Positions 10,071-34,335 of a stretch of DNA of 64,000 nt are shown in pieces; positions within the stretch are counted from its first letter, which is position 1, and the number at the start of each line of letters is the position of its first letter. The position numbers and the translations under genes were made by a program. A model generated the notes under the pieces. The model was not told the origin of the DNA. It saw only the letters and a list, made by a program, of their open reading frames with translations, and did no database searches. This stretch comes from Actinostola sp. cb2023 (taxonomy: Eukaryota; Cnidaria; Anthozoa; Actiniaria; Actinostolidae), in assembly GCA_033675265.1 (NCBI GenBank), contig JAUJYZ010000209.1:124001-188000 (forward strand). The letters are read 5' to 3'.

Positions 10071-11281
10071 GGGGAGAATAGAGTACAACTTGATGCGATC
10101 ATTTGAAAGTTCAGGAACTTAATAGAAGAGGCACTTGAATGCAAATAAGCTAAATAGGCTGGTCTCTAAATAAGCGACACATTTGTGTTACGTTGAAAGT
10201 GTTTGTGGCCCTGTCCCTTGGTAACGTTACACGTGAAGAGACCATCACTTGGTCGCCGATTCTCGTCAATTTTTGAAGAATAAATGTTGATGACGTTCTC
10301 AGTACAGATCACTGACAATAGCTCAATGAGCCTTTCAGTCTTGAGAGAGTTTAGTAATTGTAGTGTGTAGGTCTTTTGAGACAGTTACTGACGGTCGTAT
10401 CGATCAGAAAATAAAAAAATAAAAAAAAATATTATTATAATATTCAAATAAAGTATCGTATGTAGTATCTTGAAGAAAACTGTTCACAAATATGCATGTA
10501 GAATCATTTATTTAGTCTTACAGTTATTTGAGATAAAAATCATTGTACAATGGATGTGTGCTCCACCCACATGCATGGCCAATCCCCGCCACTACTAACA
10601 GTACTAACTACTAACAGTAAGAATAACACGTTTTATCAGTCTTTACAAGGACCCAAATACGGCCTGATATATCAATCTAGTCTAACTAATACAACTAATA
10701 TACATCTATGATCATAACCCTCTTGTACAATTTCATTGGCAAGAAGGTGAACACGATTTGGTATCAAAAGAACATATAGTAAATATAATAACTCCCTGTG
10801 GGATTAAAGATATTTGCATTCTACTCCGACTAGGTTTACAAGGAACGGGCCTACTCAGTGAGTGATACCGATAGACTTTTGTATTTTGTATAAGTAAATG
10901 TTCCTTTATCCTCCATGCATCTAGACTTGATGTACGTTTTAAAAGCCTAGATCTCGGTTCAAAGTTTGAATTTACATTGGATGAGGAAAATACTTTTCCG
11001 TCTCCTTGGACCATTTTCCCCGAAGGTCACGCCCATACTCGGATCCATTCACAAACAAACACCTTGATCCCTACGGGTTTTGACAGCAATTATCTGTGCG
11101 CGGACGAGATAGGCTATTTCATTGCAGCAATGTGATCTACGTTCTCGTTTCTTTCTCTCTACTAAGAAAGATGTTATTCTTTCAGTAACTGGTGTCGGAT
11201 TCACCGATCGGTGCAATCGATTACAGCGACAATATTTCAATTATTTACGTATTTACAATAAGTCATTCAAATTGAAGTCTC
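9959..11281. other. Spacer between convergent genes; probable phosphatase 3' end
   Basis: A G-rich run occupies about 9994-10068, with a pure G stretch of more than 35. AATAAA occurs at 10279-10284 and 10447-10452 and could be polyadenylation signals for the phosphatase. No coding exon was recognised here on either strand; the short open frames show no family features. Confidence 0.55.
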
Positions 11282-14200
11282 TTATGAATTGTCTTTAAGT
11301 CTTTGGCGTGACATAAACCTTCTGGGCCCTCTTCCTAACTCCGTGATGGGAATAATTCGACAGCCCATAGAAGCCTTGTCCCATTGTTCGCCACTACTCC
11401 CTCCATAAACTGTCAGATTACCAAGATTCTGTGATCCTTGTGCAAATGTCGGGGTCGAGTGAATTCCACGGCTACGAAAGTTTGCTTTCACATCCTGATA
11501 AAAAGAGAACAGGATTTAAGAAAACAGTGGATTGGATATGCAACTACACGCTGTAACAACTGAAGACATTCACTAGAGGGTGGGGGAGGGGGTCACTGAC
11601 AATAACACTAAACTCAAGTTACTTTCTCCTTTGAGTACCCCCCCCCCCCCCCCCCCCCCCCCCAATGCTACTCTGGTGAAAGACGTTTCCTGAGAACTGA
11701 TTTCATATTACTTTTTGAGATGTTCTGTGGCGGTGTAAATTTCAAAGAAATAAATCAAAGAAAATTGCCGTTCGTGCTATGCTATGCTCTGACCAATTCC
11801 TAATTTGGTAATGAAATTCCATATTTGGGTTAATGCTATTGTCTCCAGTCTCTCACATTTTACACCGAACGACAATAAATATGAAAACAAATGAAATAAC
11901 AAAACAATGTTATGGAGCTAGCTCTTACCTGAAACAGTTGATGCACAGACCGAGTACTTTTCTGTTTGCCATATTTGATAAGAGTCTGTGTGAATTCATT
12001 GCGCCACGAATATTCGTTGGATTCTGATGATGTTAAAACAGTGATGTGCTTGATCGAATCTCGATATTTGTGTCTTTGGAGCTCTCGCAGTTTGTGCACT
12101 AAATGACCAGAGTAGCTATAATCCGCGATGATATAAACACGCTTGGCACTGCAGTTGCTCAGGTGTTTAAAGATCTCGTGGATGGCGTACATTTCCTTGT
12201 TCTCAGTCAGCCCATCACCATTAATGTCCCACATCAGGAGAGCCCCGTTGCTCTTAGCAGGCCCTGTCAGATAGAGTACCAGGCTATCGACGCACCAGCG
12301 GGTCCTGCAAAGTTTCGTGATGTAATCTGTTATACCAAGGTCTGTTACCGCTGGTACAGCATCTTGGGTCATTGGATCACCATCCACTAATAAGATTTAA
12401 TATATACATGTTAGCTTACTATACATACAGTGACTCGGTTTTCTAGTTTCTTATTACAAAAAAGGGCAGTGACAAGACAGCTTACTCAGAAATTAAACAA
12501 CAGGCTATATGACGAAAAAGCTAATGAATACAAAAATCAAAATCCATCAAATCTGGAGCACCAACATTTCTCTGCCACTTCCAGTCTTACATCGTTCAGT
12601 TCAGTTTCTATGAGGTCATTTTCACAAAAAACAATCATTTGATACAAGGGGGCTTAGACATGATTACTTTAGTCCAACTAAACCCACTTGAAGTTTCTGG
12701 TGCGCAGCCTTTGATCATAGTTAGTACACATGGGGCATTTCATGACGTCTGCATCAAGAAGTAAACGTATGTTGGAAATGAGCAGGTAGTGATGATAACA
12801 AACGACTTAACTCAGTAAGAAGCGAAGGGAATGTCTTTTAAACTACCGATTGTTAACGCCCTGACTCTTGACCTAAGCACATAGTTCACGAAAGTAATAC
12901 GTCTGAACAAACAAGTAACTTTATATTACACGAAGACTATCGATCCTATTCGGTTTGGAGTTTGCCGTACTGAAAAAGGTGAGCCGTTATCAGTAGAAAG
13001 AGTCGGTTGCAACATGAAGTCTCGGTAACTTGCTTTACTCACAATGAAAGTAGCATATGCACGCCATTAGAGTGGAATAGAGACCGGACTGAATGCAAGT
13101 CACGGCATCAGTAAACTATAAAAATAGCTGTATCCTAAGTGTAATAAATCAAGCGTCGCTTTTGTTACGTTAATTTCTTGATACTTCTCAGCGGTCCACT
13201 TGGCGACATGTGTCACCAAACTTATTTTGCCCGAAGGCTTGAATTAAATGGAGTTTAATTAGTGTAGCACGTCCCAAAATAAAACAAATCAAAATACATA
13301 AAATAACATTGCCGGCATGATTCAATCATAAGGAAATTAAACTCAAATCATGTGTTGTATTTTGGCACGCGTAGAGGTTAAGGTATACACGTCCCAGTTT
13401 GCTAAAACGTTCCGCCGTTGGACGAGCATCGCTGTTACACGTACTTAGAGGCGTATTATGGTAAAAACATTTGTTTTTCATTACTGTAAACGTCAGCCCT
13501 CATTAACTTAAGTTGGACGTGATGCGAAAAATACGGAACTTTTAAACGTCAAAGCGGCACAGCAATTAAAGCTAACCACTGCATAGTCAATAATAGGAAA
13601 GTAAGCTATTATGCTCATCATATGGAGTTCATACCGACGTGCTTGCTGTATATGATGCCGACCGTCGGAATTCTGGTTGATTTTATTTGAGAACTCTAAA
13701 GTGATGAACAAGCCGATCGAGCTTGCGTTCAGTGTACTATTCAGAAAACATCAACGAACTTATGCCCACAATTTCTGTACAGCATCCTGTAACATCAGTT
13801 GCCCTTGAACTGGGGTATTTCTGGCACTGAGGGTGAACGCTAGACCAGCTACGTGTGGAAAAAGCCTTGTGTGCAATTCTACCATCCAATATCGACACAA
13901 AGGATTTATTAAAAAATTAGGTCATGCATTCCTGGATCATTACAACAAAGGAGTTCGTGAGAAAATGTATTTGGCAAGCACTTGCTAAATCATGACCGAA
14001 TTGTGGCTACACATTAATTGGAAAAGCACCGAAGCACTACGTGAACATGAAATTAACGAGTTGACGTAGGTGTAGAAAGGTACACTTCCTTAGGGGCACT
14101 GCTGCGTGTCTTGTCGTTTCTTTGGTAAATGAAAACACGTTCTGGCCTTGGAAATGAATTGTTAATATCCTCTGATACACGTCTTTGTGTAGCCAAGGAG

Positions 14201-16474
14201 TAACCCGACTTTGTTGAAGTTTAATGAGTACTAACAACTTTCTTGAAACAATAGAAAGGCAAAAATACGAGACTAGACATCTAGAGAAAACTAGCAAAAA
14301 CTTTCCAAAGTACTTGTAAGTCTGCGCAATTCAGTGCCACTCCCTACGGTGATAATATCTTGTTCAGGTAGTTGAGACCTGTGAGATCATTTTGGTGCCA
14401 AAGAAACGATTTAATTTCGTCATTTAGAAACGCAATTGATTACAAAGTGCAAAACGTCCCGCGGTCTTCATGCTGCGTCTCGCCATTTACGCTTTCCTTC
14501 GGAATGACTTTGATGGGATGAGTAAGTCGTACCGGCTTCATTAAACACTCAGCAACTTCAAAGTTTAGGGAAATCTGTGTTATATTGAAATAACATCTGT
14601 GATTTACTGACCGCTTTGTTGACATCTTGAACACTTGAATTGAGTTGAAAGCTGGAGCGAAACAACTGTGCTATGCCTCGTAAAATGACTTCTCCAGACG
14701 TGTGTTCAAACAAAGAACTTTCATTACTTCGTGGTCAAACGGACTTATAATCACAAATGTATGAAGAACTAAAAAGGACTCGAAAATGCCCGAGTTAAGA
14801 TTAATTACTGCAAACTCATTGAACTGGATGGTGACCCGGTTGGTAGTTAGCACATTTTCGAAACGTTTACCGCACCGCTAAAGAATATCAACACTTTTTT
14901 CAACAACTTTTTGGCGCTTGCGGAGTAGAGCGGCGTGAACATCCAGTGTATAGCGTAATTATCTTTTGGTATGTTTTTGTTTCTTTCGCAGGAACATCAA
15001 AGATACTAAGCTCCTATGAATGAACCGATGTGGAAAATAGAGCAATTAATAGTTGAAAAGCTAGATTGGTGTTAACAAAAAAAACGTCGAAATGTATTCA
15101 TTATGTACCTTTGATGGACTTTGCCGACCAACATTTGCATCAGATGCACTTAGCACTCCAAATACAATAAACGCAGTAAGCGATTCAACCAAATAAAAAA
15201 AGATGAAATAATCATCAGAGTTCTACTTACATTCAATGTTTCCATCGCTGCCATAGAACGTTTTAATATGTTCTTTCTTGAATTTGTTGTCCCGTAGAAA
15301 TTGCCAGAAATGTTGCAGGTTGGTCGCGTGGCGCGGATGAGCCGTCAATGGGGTCCATCCACCGGACACAAGTACACCGTAGTCACATTTCCTGGAGACG
15401 CAAGTTTTTCGTGGACCTCGGAGAATATTGAGACATCGTGGAGAATTGGCACATTGGTGAGGCAAAGAAGCTGAAATATGTCTACATTTTCCAAAGCCAA
15501 ATAGTCTGTCCTGACATGAGAGTTTCTGTGTTTTGGTAGTATCGCCGTCACGGAATACCAACGGCAAGAAGTCGATGTAACATTTCTTGCGCTTTTTCAC
15601 GCTGACTGCGTTTTTGCAGTGCGACTTTGAAGCCGCGACGATGCAATCGCCGTTTCCTGAAAATATGAAAATGAAAAAGTTGTCATCGTGAGAAAAGTCT
15701 GGAAATGAAGTTCAGAAAGCTTTAAAGAGCACACGCATAAACTAGGATTATTCAGATTTATATTTATGATAATCTTTGACCGTAGCTGCTTACGTCCGTA
15801 GACATAAGTGTGTAGTTCTTATATTACAGCCTAGTTAAGTCTAACAACAGACAAGCACATATTTCTTAGCCGTAAAATAAACAGTTCTTCAAACTTTTCA
15901 CGCAGAGCCTCGAACAAAAAATGTGAGTAATTGATATAATTGCGTACTTTCTGATGCCTTTGGACCAGTAATTAAAATATACCATGCAAATACATGTATA
16001 GCCACAAGATAACAAGTTAAGTTATGTAGTAACGAATTTCTTACCATTGAAACTGGCCGTGAGATTTCGTGTGCAGTTCAGGTGATTACCATTTTCTTCG
16101 ACAAAGAATATATAAACAAGATGACCAAAGTTCGCCTCAGGATAAGGATCGATGACAATGACACCGTCAATGTTCCGATCGTTGGGTAACAAACTGCGAT
16201 GTTTGCGATCTGGCAGCCTGGCCCTCAGTCTCTCGTTGTAATGGCTCGATGCGATGTATACATTCATGTCCCATAGTGGAATTTGTAGTGTACGGTTGCA
16301 GTTATGACTTGGCTGGGAGTTAATGCAAGGATGAGTACGCATCAAATTGATGGCTTCTTGCATACGTATTTTCCATATCTCTGTTCCATAACTATTATGC
16401 GGCCGAACCACAAGACTGCCGCTTCTTTCGGCAAACTCCAACAAAAGAACGACGACCAAAAACACTAACTTCAT
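11282..16474 (-). CDS. Secreted clan-CD (caspase/legumain-like) pseudoprotease candidate
   Basis: Minus-strand exons read 16474-16045, 15656-15231, 15155-15109 (less sure), 12386-11929 and 11494-11282 (stop). The start MKLVFLVVVLLLEFAERSGS is a clear signal peptide, so the product is probably secreted or lysosomal. The second exon is cysteine-rich (CHISASLPHQCANSPRC). The fourth holds the fold signature: VLYLTGPAKSNGALLMWD where clan-CD peptidases have GHG, then VYIIADYSYSG where they have DSCYSG. Both catalytic positions (His and Cys) are thus replaced. WDINGDG between them resembles the acidic turn seen after GHG in such proteins. Exon 15109 ends in phase 0 while exon 12386 needs one preceding base, so an exon is probably missing from my model in the 2.7 kb between them. 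Family assignment rests on motif reading only. Confidence 0.6.
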
Positions 16475-19400
16475 TGCTTGAACTTTGAAAATAAATCGGA
16501 TAAAATTTACAATCGGGTCACACGAAGAGCCACTTACAAATACGCCAGCCACATACACTCTGCAATGTGATGTTCCAATACTTTGTTCCTGATTCTTCAG
16601 TTGTATTCGCGCTTCTTCGACTACTGAATATTAAAGAGTGCAAGAGTCACCAACTTCCTTTTATCAATTTTCTCAAAGGGGGAACGTGATTGGCTCGCGG
16701 CATCTTCTGAAACGACTCTAATTGAGTTAGCAATATCCAGGCAACCAGTGGAAAACTATCTCACCAAGTGTGAGTTCGCTAACTCGTCCGTTACCCATGA
16801 TTCGCCGGATGGCCCTCGTGACCTGCGGACGAAACCTTGATAATCTCTATGTTCTCCGAGTCTTTTCTGTGAAGATTGCGGTTTGGTGTGGAAATGTTTT
16901 TGATCGTAAAATTCTGCCCCGGAAATTCAAAAAGGAATTCAAATTTGCGTATATCTCACGCCTGCGCAAGACACAGCCCCACCACTTTTGATTATCTCGA
17001 CCTGTGCAAAAAATGACACTTTATGATCAAGCGACCAAAAATAATTTATTTCCAGGTATTAAAACGAAAATTTGGTTGTCTTCACTGTATGTGCAGATTG
17101 AGTCAAAGTACCGCTAAAGAACACTCTTTTAATTGAACGAAATGATACTCATAAGACGCTAATAACATTACAATCTAAAGCCGCCGAGAAAGCAAACAGG
17201 GGGCCTGTGTTATTCTATCCTGTATGATCATCGAGGACAAAATCACCGCCAAGTTACATACAGACAAAGTATGTTTGCAGGCATTACACTGTTCAAAGTT
17301 TTACCAATGAGTAATCGTGGTAGAATTTATATTTTTCCTTCCTTCAAGTACTTAAGACTTAGCGCAGACCGACACTTAGTATAAGCTGAATTTAGTACTA
17401 CCGATGCCGTCTAATAAAATACACTCTAAAGGTCAAATTGAAGTCAGTCTCTGCAAAAGAACGCCAATAACGCACGGAAAACGAATGCGCAAACATTAAT
17501 GCATCATTTTTGAATTCCACAGTTCGGCTGTCAAGATTTGGGAATTCAAAAACTGGCCTTCTGTCGGCACAAAAACTTCATCCGCGCATTGATCAAAAGA
17601 ATGCTGTTTACTACAAGCGATTCGGTATGTTATGATGCGAATTTATTAAATTGAAAAGCCTTTAATTGTGAAAAATTACCTAATTTATAGAACAAAACCC
17701 ACTGAGAAAGGGGGCGGTGGGCATTGTTCTCTTCTAATAAAGGTCGCCGCAAATGCAGCTCACCGCTGGGATTAAATGGAGCGGTACTCAGGCACGATAC
17801 TGAAAAGGAATTGAGCTCAGCTGAAGATCAGATTGTTTTTCGCTTAATAAAAAGTCGGTTTTGCACCGCTATGATAGTTCGAAGGAATAAGTGATTTGTC
17901 GGCGAGGCATCTTGCATGCTAATGTACGTAGAAGGGACCCTGATGTAGTTCATTGTTCTACAGAGAGCCGCGGTCAGTTAGCACCGACACTTCACAAACC
18001 GAGTTAATAAACTTACTCTCTTTGACACACAAGGAAAAAAAACTCGAATTTCAAATGAAAAATCCTGAAAGTTAACGAAAACTTATAATAAAACCTTAGT
18101 AATGTTTTTAGATTGAGAATTGACTTCGGTATTTATCCTGAACACTTGTGAATTTCACTCTTAGGAGAACCTTGACAGAAAGAGACCTGTCGTTGACAGC
18201 ACCGTCCCAAAGCGACCGCAAATACTCCTTAATTTTCTTATATTACTAGGCTTCTATTCCCTTACCAAACGTACAGGAATAGAAACCCAAACTATGTTCT
18301 TGGTTTCCGATGGTAAGCCAAGGTGGTTGATGACTCTGTTCAACGCAGGGAACCTGCTTTTATGATCTCATTTTAGAAAAAAGCTAAGAAAATCCCGGAT
18401 ATCCGTAATAGCGGATCTATTCTCTGTCCTGGAAGGAAGGAATGTGTAGAACTGATTAACTATACTTCCCACGAGGGACCTTCAGATTGACACTGAAAAC
18501 TTGCTACAAAACATTAAAAACTATTCTTTTTAGTGAGTCACAAATGAGCTAAGATGTTAGTATTACTTTGCCACTGAAAACAGTAGCTTTTTGATCACCG
18601 AGAACTCAAAATGTACTACTTCGAAATGTCAGCTAGTGTGTTTGATTTATTTCTGCGCGATGTACGTAGCGTCACTTGCTTTGCTGGGCACTGGTTACAG
18701 TTTACAAGAATAAACGCAAAAGGAAACACGGACAGAAAAGGCAATTTCGCTAGACATTACCAAAGCTAAATACTGAGGTTTTCATTTCCGGCCTTAGCTT
18801 CCCTCGCACAGGTGTCTCTACTCAAACCAAAAGATCCCATATCGGCGTTATCAAAACAAACACGCAATTCATACGCGTGCCGTGTCCTTGATATGCTGTG
18901 GGGGCAGTTTAACGTGCGATGCATTTTGGGAGGCTTCTGTAGGCTAATAAGGATTACAGTAAACATTGCTATTAGGATCATAGCCCTAAGTCTAGACGAA
19001 ACTTAATCCATCTGAACCAGTTTCTCGGCTCTCTGGGATATCTGTCTATCGAACACCGAAAATCGGTCATTCAATATTCAACGAAGCGAAAAGAATTTCC
19101 TTTGAGGTTTCTAAAATGGATCCCTCACCAGGATCGATGTCTTGTTCGATACTCAACGTTGGCGTATAATTTGTCTTTTTGTTGTGACTGCATGGAGTGC
19201 GCAGAGAGTCACTCTGTTTCCCCCACAATAAGAAATAAATAATACATGAATATTGCAAATCCAAAAATTGACCAAGAAAAAAATAATTGACGGATCATGT
19301 TATGTTTGTACAATGCCTTCTTGCTTCAAACAGTCTCTAGACATAAATCAAGTATATTTACACCCATAAAACTTTTAATCGATCTTTTAAGACTCTTAGA

Positions 19401-21122
19401 GATTACGATCAAAACACTGATGACGAAAGACGGAAGAGGGAGAGTAGGAACCCCCCATATGGTTACCTAAAGAAGATTATATATAATACAGCCCGTGAGA
19501 ACAGAAGTGCAACGTTGATGATTAATGATTGAAAAGACCCAGAAATTCGTCAACTTTGGTGGCCGCTGCTCAGCGACAGCCCTCCAGACATTTAGGGCGT
19601 AAAGGATGTACAAGCTCAGCCTCGGATCTCCTAAGGAAATCTCCAATTCACGCAGCAGTAATAATTGGGAGATTGAAAAATGAATATATATGATATACCG
19701 CTCTCTTTAGGCCACATACGACTTCAATAAAGAGCCATCAGCTGGGCGCAATGTTCAGCTAAATCATGAATTATGTTTTCATTTCGCCAGCCGGCATGTG
19801 ATCATTAAACAGTGCAAACAGAGTCAAGACACATATAGACTCCACGGACAAGTTAGCGAGAGGGCTTTTTGATAGTCACAATTTTTACATTCTTCCTTTC
19901 GACTGGTTTTGAATTCAAATTCGATACGTTCCTCACTATTATATATCAGTAAAAAGTGTCATTCTATTTGCCTCTCAGTGACTACCAAGTACAAAATGTA
20001 CGCTAGTAATGTCGCAGTATAATTTATCTAGCTACTCACACAAGAAGCGACTCCATAATAGCTACCGTTTGAATCCAATTAGCCTTTGTTTTTATCTCTA
20101 CTCTGACTTGTCTGAGAATAAACTTTATCGGACTTCAAAACTGGGCTTATCCCTATCATCCTCTGGCCGAAGATGGTGGCACAAATACGACTGCCACTTA
20201 GTTTAGACGAGAACCTTCTACAAATTGGTCATACATACATGTAGTTCTAAAAATAAAGGCAGCACATAACAATGCACTTTACCAAGGTCGGATTCGAATA
20301 TTTGAGATGTCTTGGTGCAAACATAAAGGCGTGGATCGTAGAGACTGACGAAGTTGTCGGCTCCTTTTTGTTTAATTCCTTCCTTCCGTTGCTGTTAGTG
20401 AGTCCTATCCCTTTCACCCCTGTCCTCTCGCCATTGTATCCCTAATTTGATCAAACCGCAGGACTTTCCCTTCTTATAGTGTCGTGTCTTTGTCGGTGTC
20501 TAAATAATACGACGAAAGTTTCCCATGCTATTTATAAATAGAAAGAGTAACTCAGGACTAAATGGTGTTGTATTGCTAACGAAGAAACAGGAAAAAGTAT
20601 GCTTAAGCTCCACCCATTACTTCACAATATACACTTGAATTTCTACCTAAAGCTTTAGAAAATATATATATTTGGATGGCCGCAGGTTTTTGAAACAAAG
20701 TTGTATGAAACAAGGCGGATAAAATTTCTTCCAAAAATAACACTGACGAAGAAAGCCTAGTGATGGACTTTAGACGACAATATATCATTCTCTTTAGGAA
20801 GGGAAATAAAGAGAGGTGGAGAGCTTCCAGTAATAGAAAACTTGTCAATACTCCCGGCCCCATCAAGGAAGCATATAAAACATACCGACGCTCTTGCGAA
20901 GAAACTCAGTAACTTGCAGTTCGCCTAAGTTAGCTCAAATCAATCAGAACATTCAAATTCACGATAAAATGCTCTATATTTATTGTTTGTCGAGTTTTCA
21001 ATACTTTGGAGTTAAAATACTCGAGTCAGGCGTTTCATAGTGTCCTGCGACGCGTATATTGTATACTTCCTGTAGTGTTTATATCATGCGTGAGACAGTC
21101 ACGATATACATAGGTTCATTTT
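16475..21122. other. Gene-free stretch between the secreted gene and CDK5
   Basis: I see no conserved exon, RNA gene or clear transposon here. Open frames are short (up to 87 codons), lack family motifs and have no convincing splice partners. The first few hundred bases should hold the promoter of the secreted gene on the minus strand. The last 150 bases are the likely CDK5 3' UTR. Confidence 0.5.
20979..20984 (-). terminator. Candidate polyadenylation signal of CDK5
   Basis: tttatt on the plus strand is AATAAA on the minus strand, about 140 bases after the CDK5 stop codon. Confidence 0.45.
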
Positions 21123-32139
<11,017 letters not shown>

Positions 32140-32778
32140 TCTATAAATACATAAATGCTTATATGAATTCAATAATTCAGTATTTTTATGAGGAAAATAC
32201 TTTAAAAGGGTTGAAAATGATATTTCGTTGAGATCAAAAGCCCTTGTTCTGACCGGCGGGCTTGAAAACAAATTTCTTCTAGGCCTTCCTCGGTCTATCA
32301 CGGGAAGGACTGGAACTAATGGAGATGTTTGCTGACAAATTTGATTCACTTACTTGTTTTCTTTTTGTAGGAGGGGAGGGAGGTTTAATTAATGCTGCAC
32401 AAATCAAATTTAAAGAAATGTGGTAGAAAAAAATTATATTTTTTTGCATTTCAGAGGGGGGTCCAGAAACAAAAACCTAAAAAATGACTTTCTTCTCCAG
32501 ACCCAACACCCCCCCCCCCCCCCCCCGATATTTTATTAGCAAAGTGATGAGTAATAAACAATAAAATAAATTAGATCAAAACTAAAGTATTTTGAGGACT
32601 AGAGTCTTTTGAGGTAGGAGTCCATGGGGCCTCACTTTAGCCTGCTCCGGCACACGCCGCGCCCTCCCACAACAATTTTGACTGAGGCCAATTGGTTCCG
32701 GCGATAGCCGACTCGGCGCGTACGTGGTGGGGGATCGATCGATCGGTGCAGTTATCGTTATTTCCAGAAACTATTTAA

Positions 32779-33237
32779 AGTGCACCTAACCCCTGTGAGA
32801 TTGTTTTAAAAATCTATTCAATATATAAGCTGAATAGTTGTTGGGTTCAGTATTTTGTGATTTGAACCTTGCGTTTATGAGTTATAGAGGTTTGAAATCT
32901 CAATATGCAAATTTGATGACGTCTACCCAGGAATCATTTATTATACAAAAACGCCCTTGTGCTGATTATTGACATTTGTAAACTTACAGAATATTTTCAC
33001 AGTCTTTATAAATGATTTTATAACTTTTTTGCCCATTTCAAAAAATAAGTTCTTCTTGAAAAAGTCTAAATAAGTTATGGCAAATTCCTGGGTAGACGTC
33101 ATCAAATTTGCATATTGAGATTTCAAACCTCTATAACTCATAAACGCAAGGTTCAAATCACAAAATACTGAACCCAACAACTATTCAGCTTATATTGAAT
33201 AGATTTTTAAAACAATCTCACAGGGGTTAGGTGCACT
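32779..33237. mobile_element. TTAA-flanked MITE with about 160-bp arms
   Basis: AGTGCACCTAACCCCTGTGA at the left and its inverse TCACAGGGGTTAGGTGCACT at the right are flanked by TTAA. The arms extend inward to attcctgggtagacgtc. The first bases (AGTGC) match those of the TTAA element at 8534, though the rest differs. Confidence 0.85.
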
Positions 33238-33344
33238 TTAAGTGAGTGGTTTTAGTTTGAGTTATGGTAATTTTCTAGTTCATCCCTACCCTTTTCATCC
33301 CGAAAAACTTCCTCCCGGAAATTTTACTTCCTTTGGTTCCTGCC

Positions 33345-33389
33345 GCATCTTCCTTCCTTCCTTCCTTCCTTCCTTCCTTCCTTCCTTGC
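33345..33389. repeat. (TTCC)n simple repeat
   Basis: About ten tandem cttc units lie in the divergent spacer. Confidence 0.9.
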
Positions 33390-33716
33390 GTTCTTTCTTT
33401 GTGGTCCGAGATGGCTGGGCCGTGATCAGGCATGGTTGCTAGACTGTTGTAAACCTACAAGGGCCCGCGCAGTGCAGACGGCAAATTTTTTACAGCTGCG
33501 CGCACATAGTGGACAGTCAGCCTTTTTTGTCAATTCAGTTAAAAGATAAATATTCAGCGATGTTTTACTGCATGAGGCAACTGCCTCGGCTCCGACGGGT
33601 AGCCTAAGTTTCGGAGAACGGATGAGGACCACGGACCGTCTGAAAATCAGGCTATTCATGGAAGCGCACAGATTATTACGGATTATTACATCTTTTGAAG
33701 AGAATGCGAGGTATAC

Positions 33717-33990
33717 AGCCATTCTCAAAAAGGTTGTCCAGAAAGATGAAAAGACTACAATACTACAATAAAGTCACGTGATTCATTATGATATATGTAT
33801 TCGATTTCCTCGCATATGGAATTTCAATTTAAGATGCAAAAGTACACGCATTGTGAGAACTAAATGTAATGGCGCTGGTATCAACTCGCAGTTCCGCGCG
33901 CAGATCAGATTGAATCATAATAAATCACGTGACTTTATTGTAGTATTGTAGTCTTTTCATATCATCTGGACAACCTTTTTGAGAATTAAA
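33717..33990. mobile_element. Inverted-repeat element, about 75-bp arms
   Basis: attctcaaaaaggttgtcca at the left returns as tggacaacctttttgagaat at the right. The inner parts gactacaatactacaataaa and its complement also match. No clear target duplication was seen. Confidence 0.75.
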
Positions 33991-34335
33991 TGACTAGTAT
34001 CTAAGCATATAGTTAGTAACTATGATCTAAGTTTGAGGTACCATCAGTAACAAGTCGAGAAAAGTTCCAGACTCGTCGCCCCCGGCATGTAGTACTTCCA
34101 GGCTAGGAACACCGCTGTTCCGGAATGTTCCGGGGTGTTTCGTGTTCTCGTGTTCCTCTGTCACGTGAATAAAAAGTTTGAAATGCGACCCTTTCATTAC
34201 CTCCGTTTAGACTGGGTACTAATCATCGTCACTTGAAAGAAGGCAAAGATGTCTTCAACTTGGCAAGAAAAAGATGCATTTATGTCCACGAAACCCTGTT
34301 ATTTCTTTCCCCTGTTGACACACATATTGGACTAA

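Larger units (their letters stand above)
32140..34335. other. Divergent spacer between CDK5 and the polycystin gene
   Basis: The two start codons are 2.2 kb apart on opposite strands, so promoters for both should lie here. Two inverted-repeat elements and a (TTCC)n tract take up about a third of it. A C run lies at about 32511-32526. I see no TATA box or other motif that I would defend. Confidence 0.5.
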
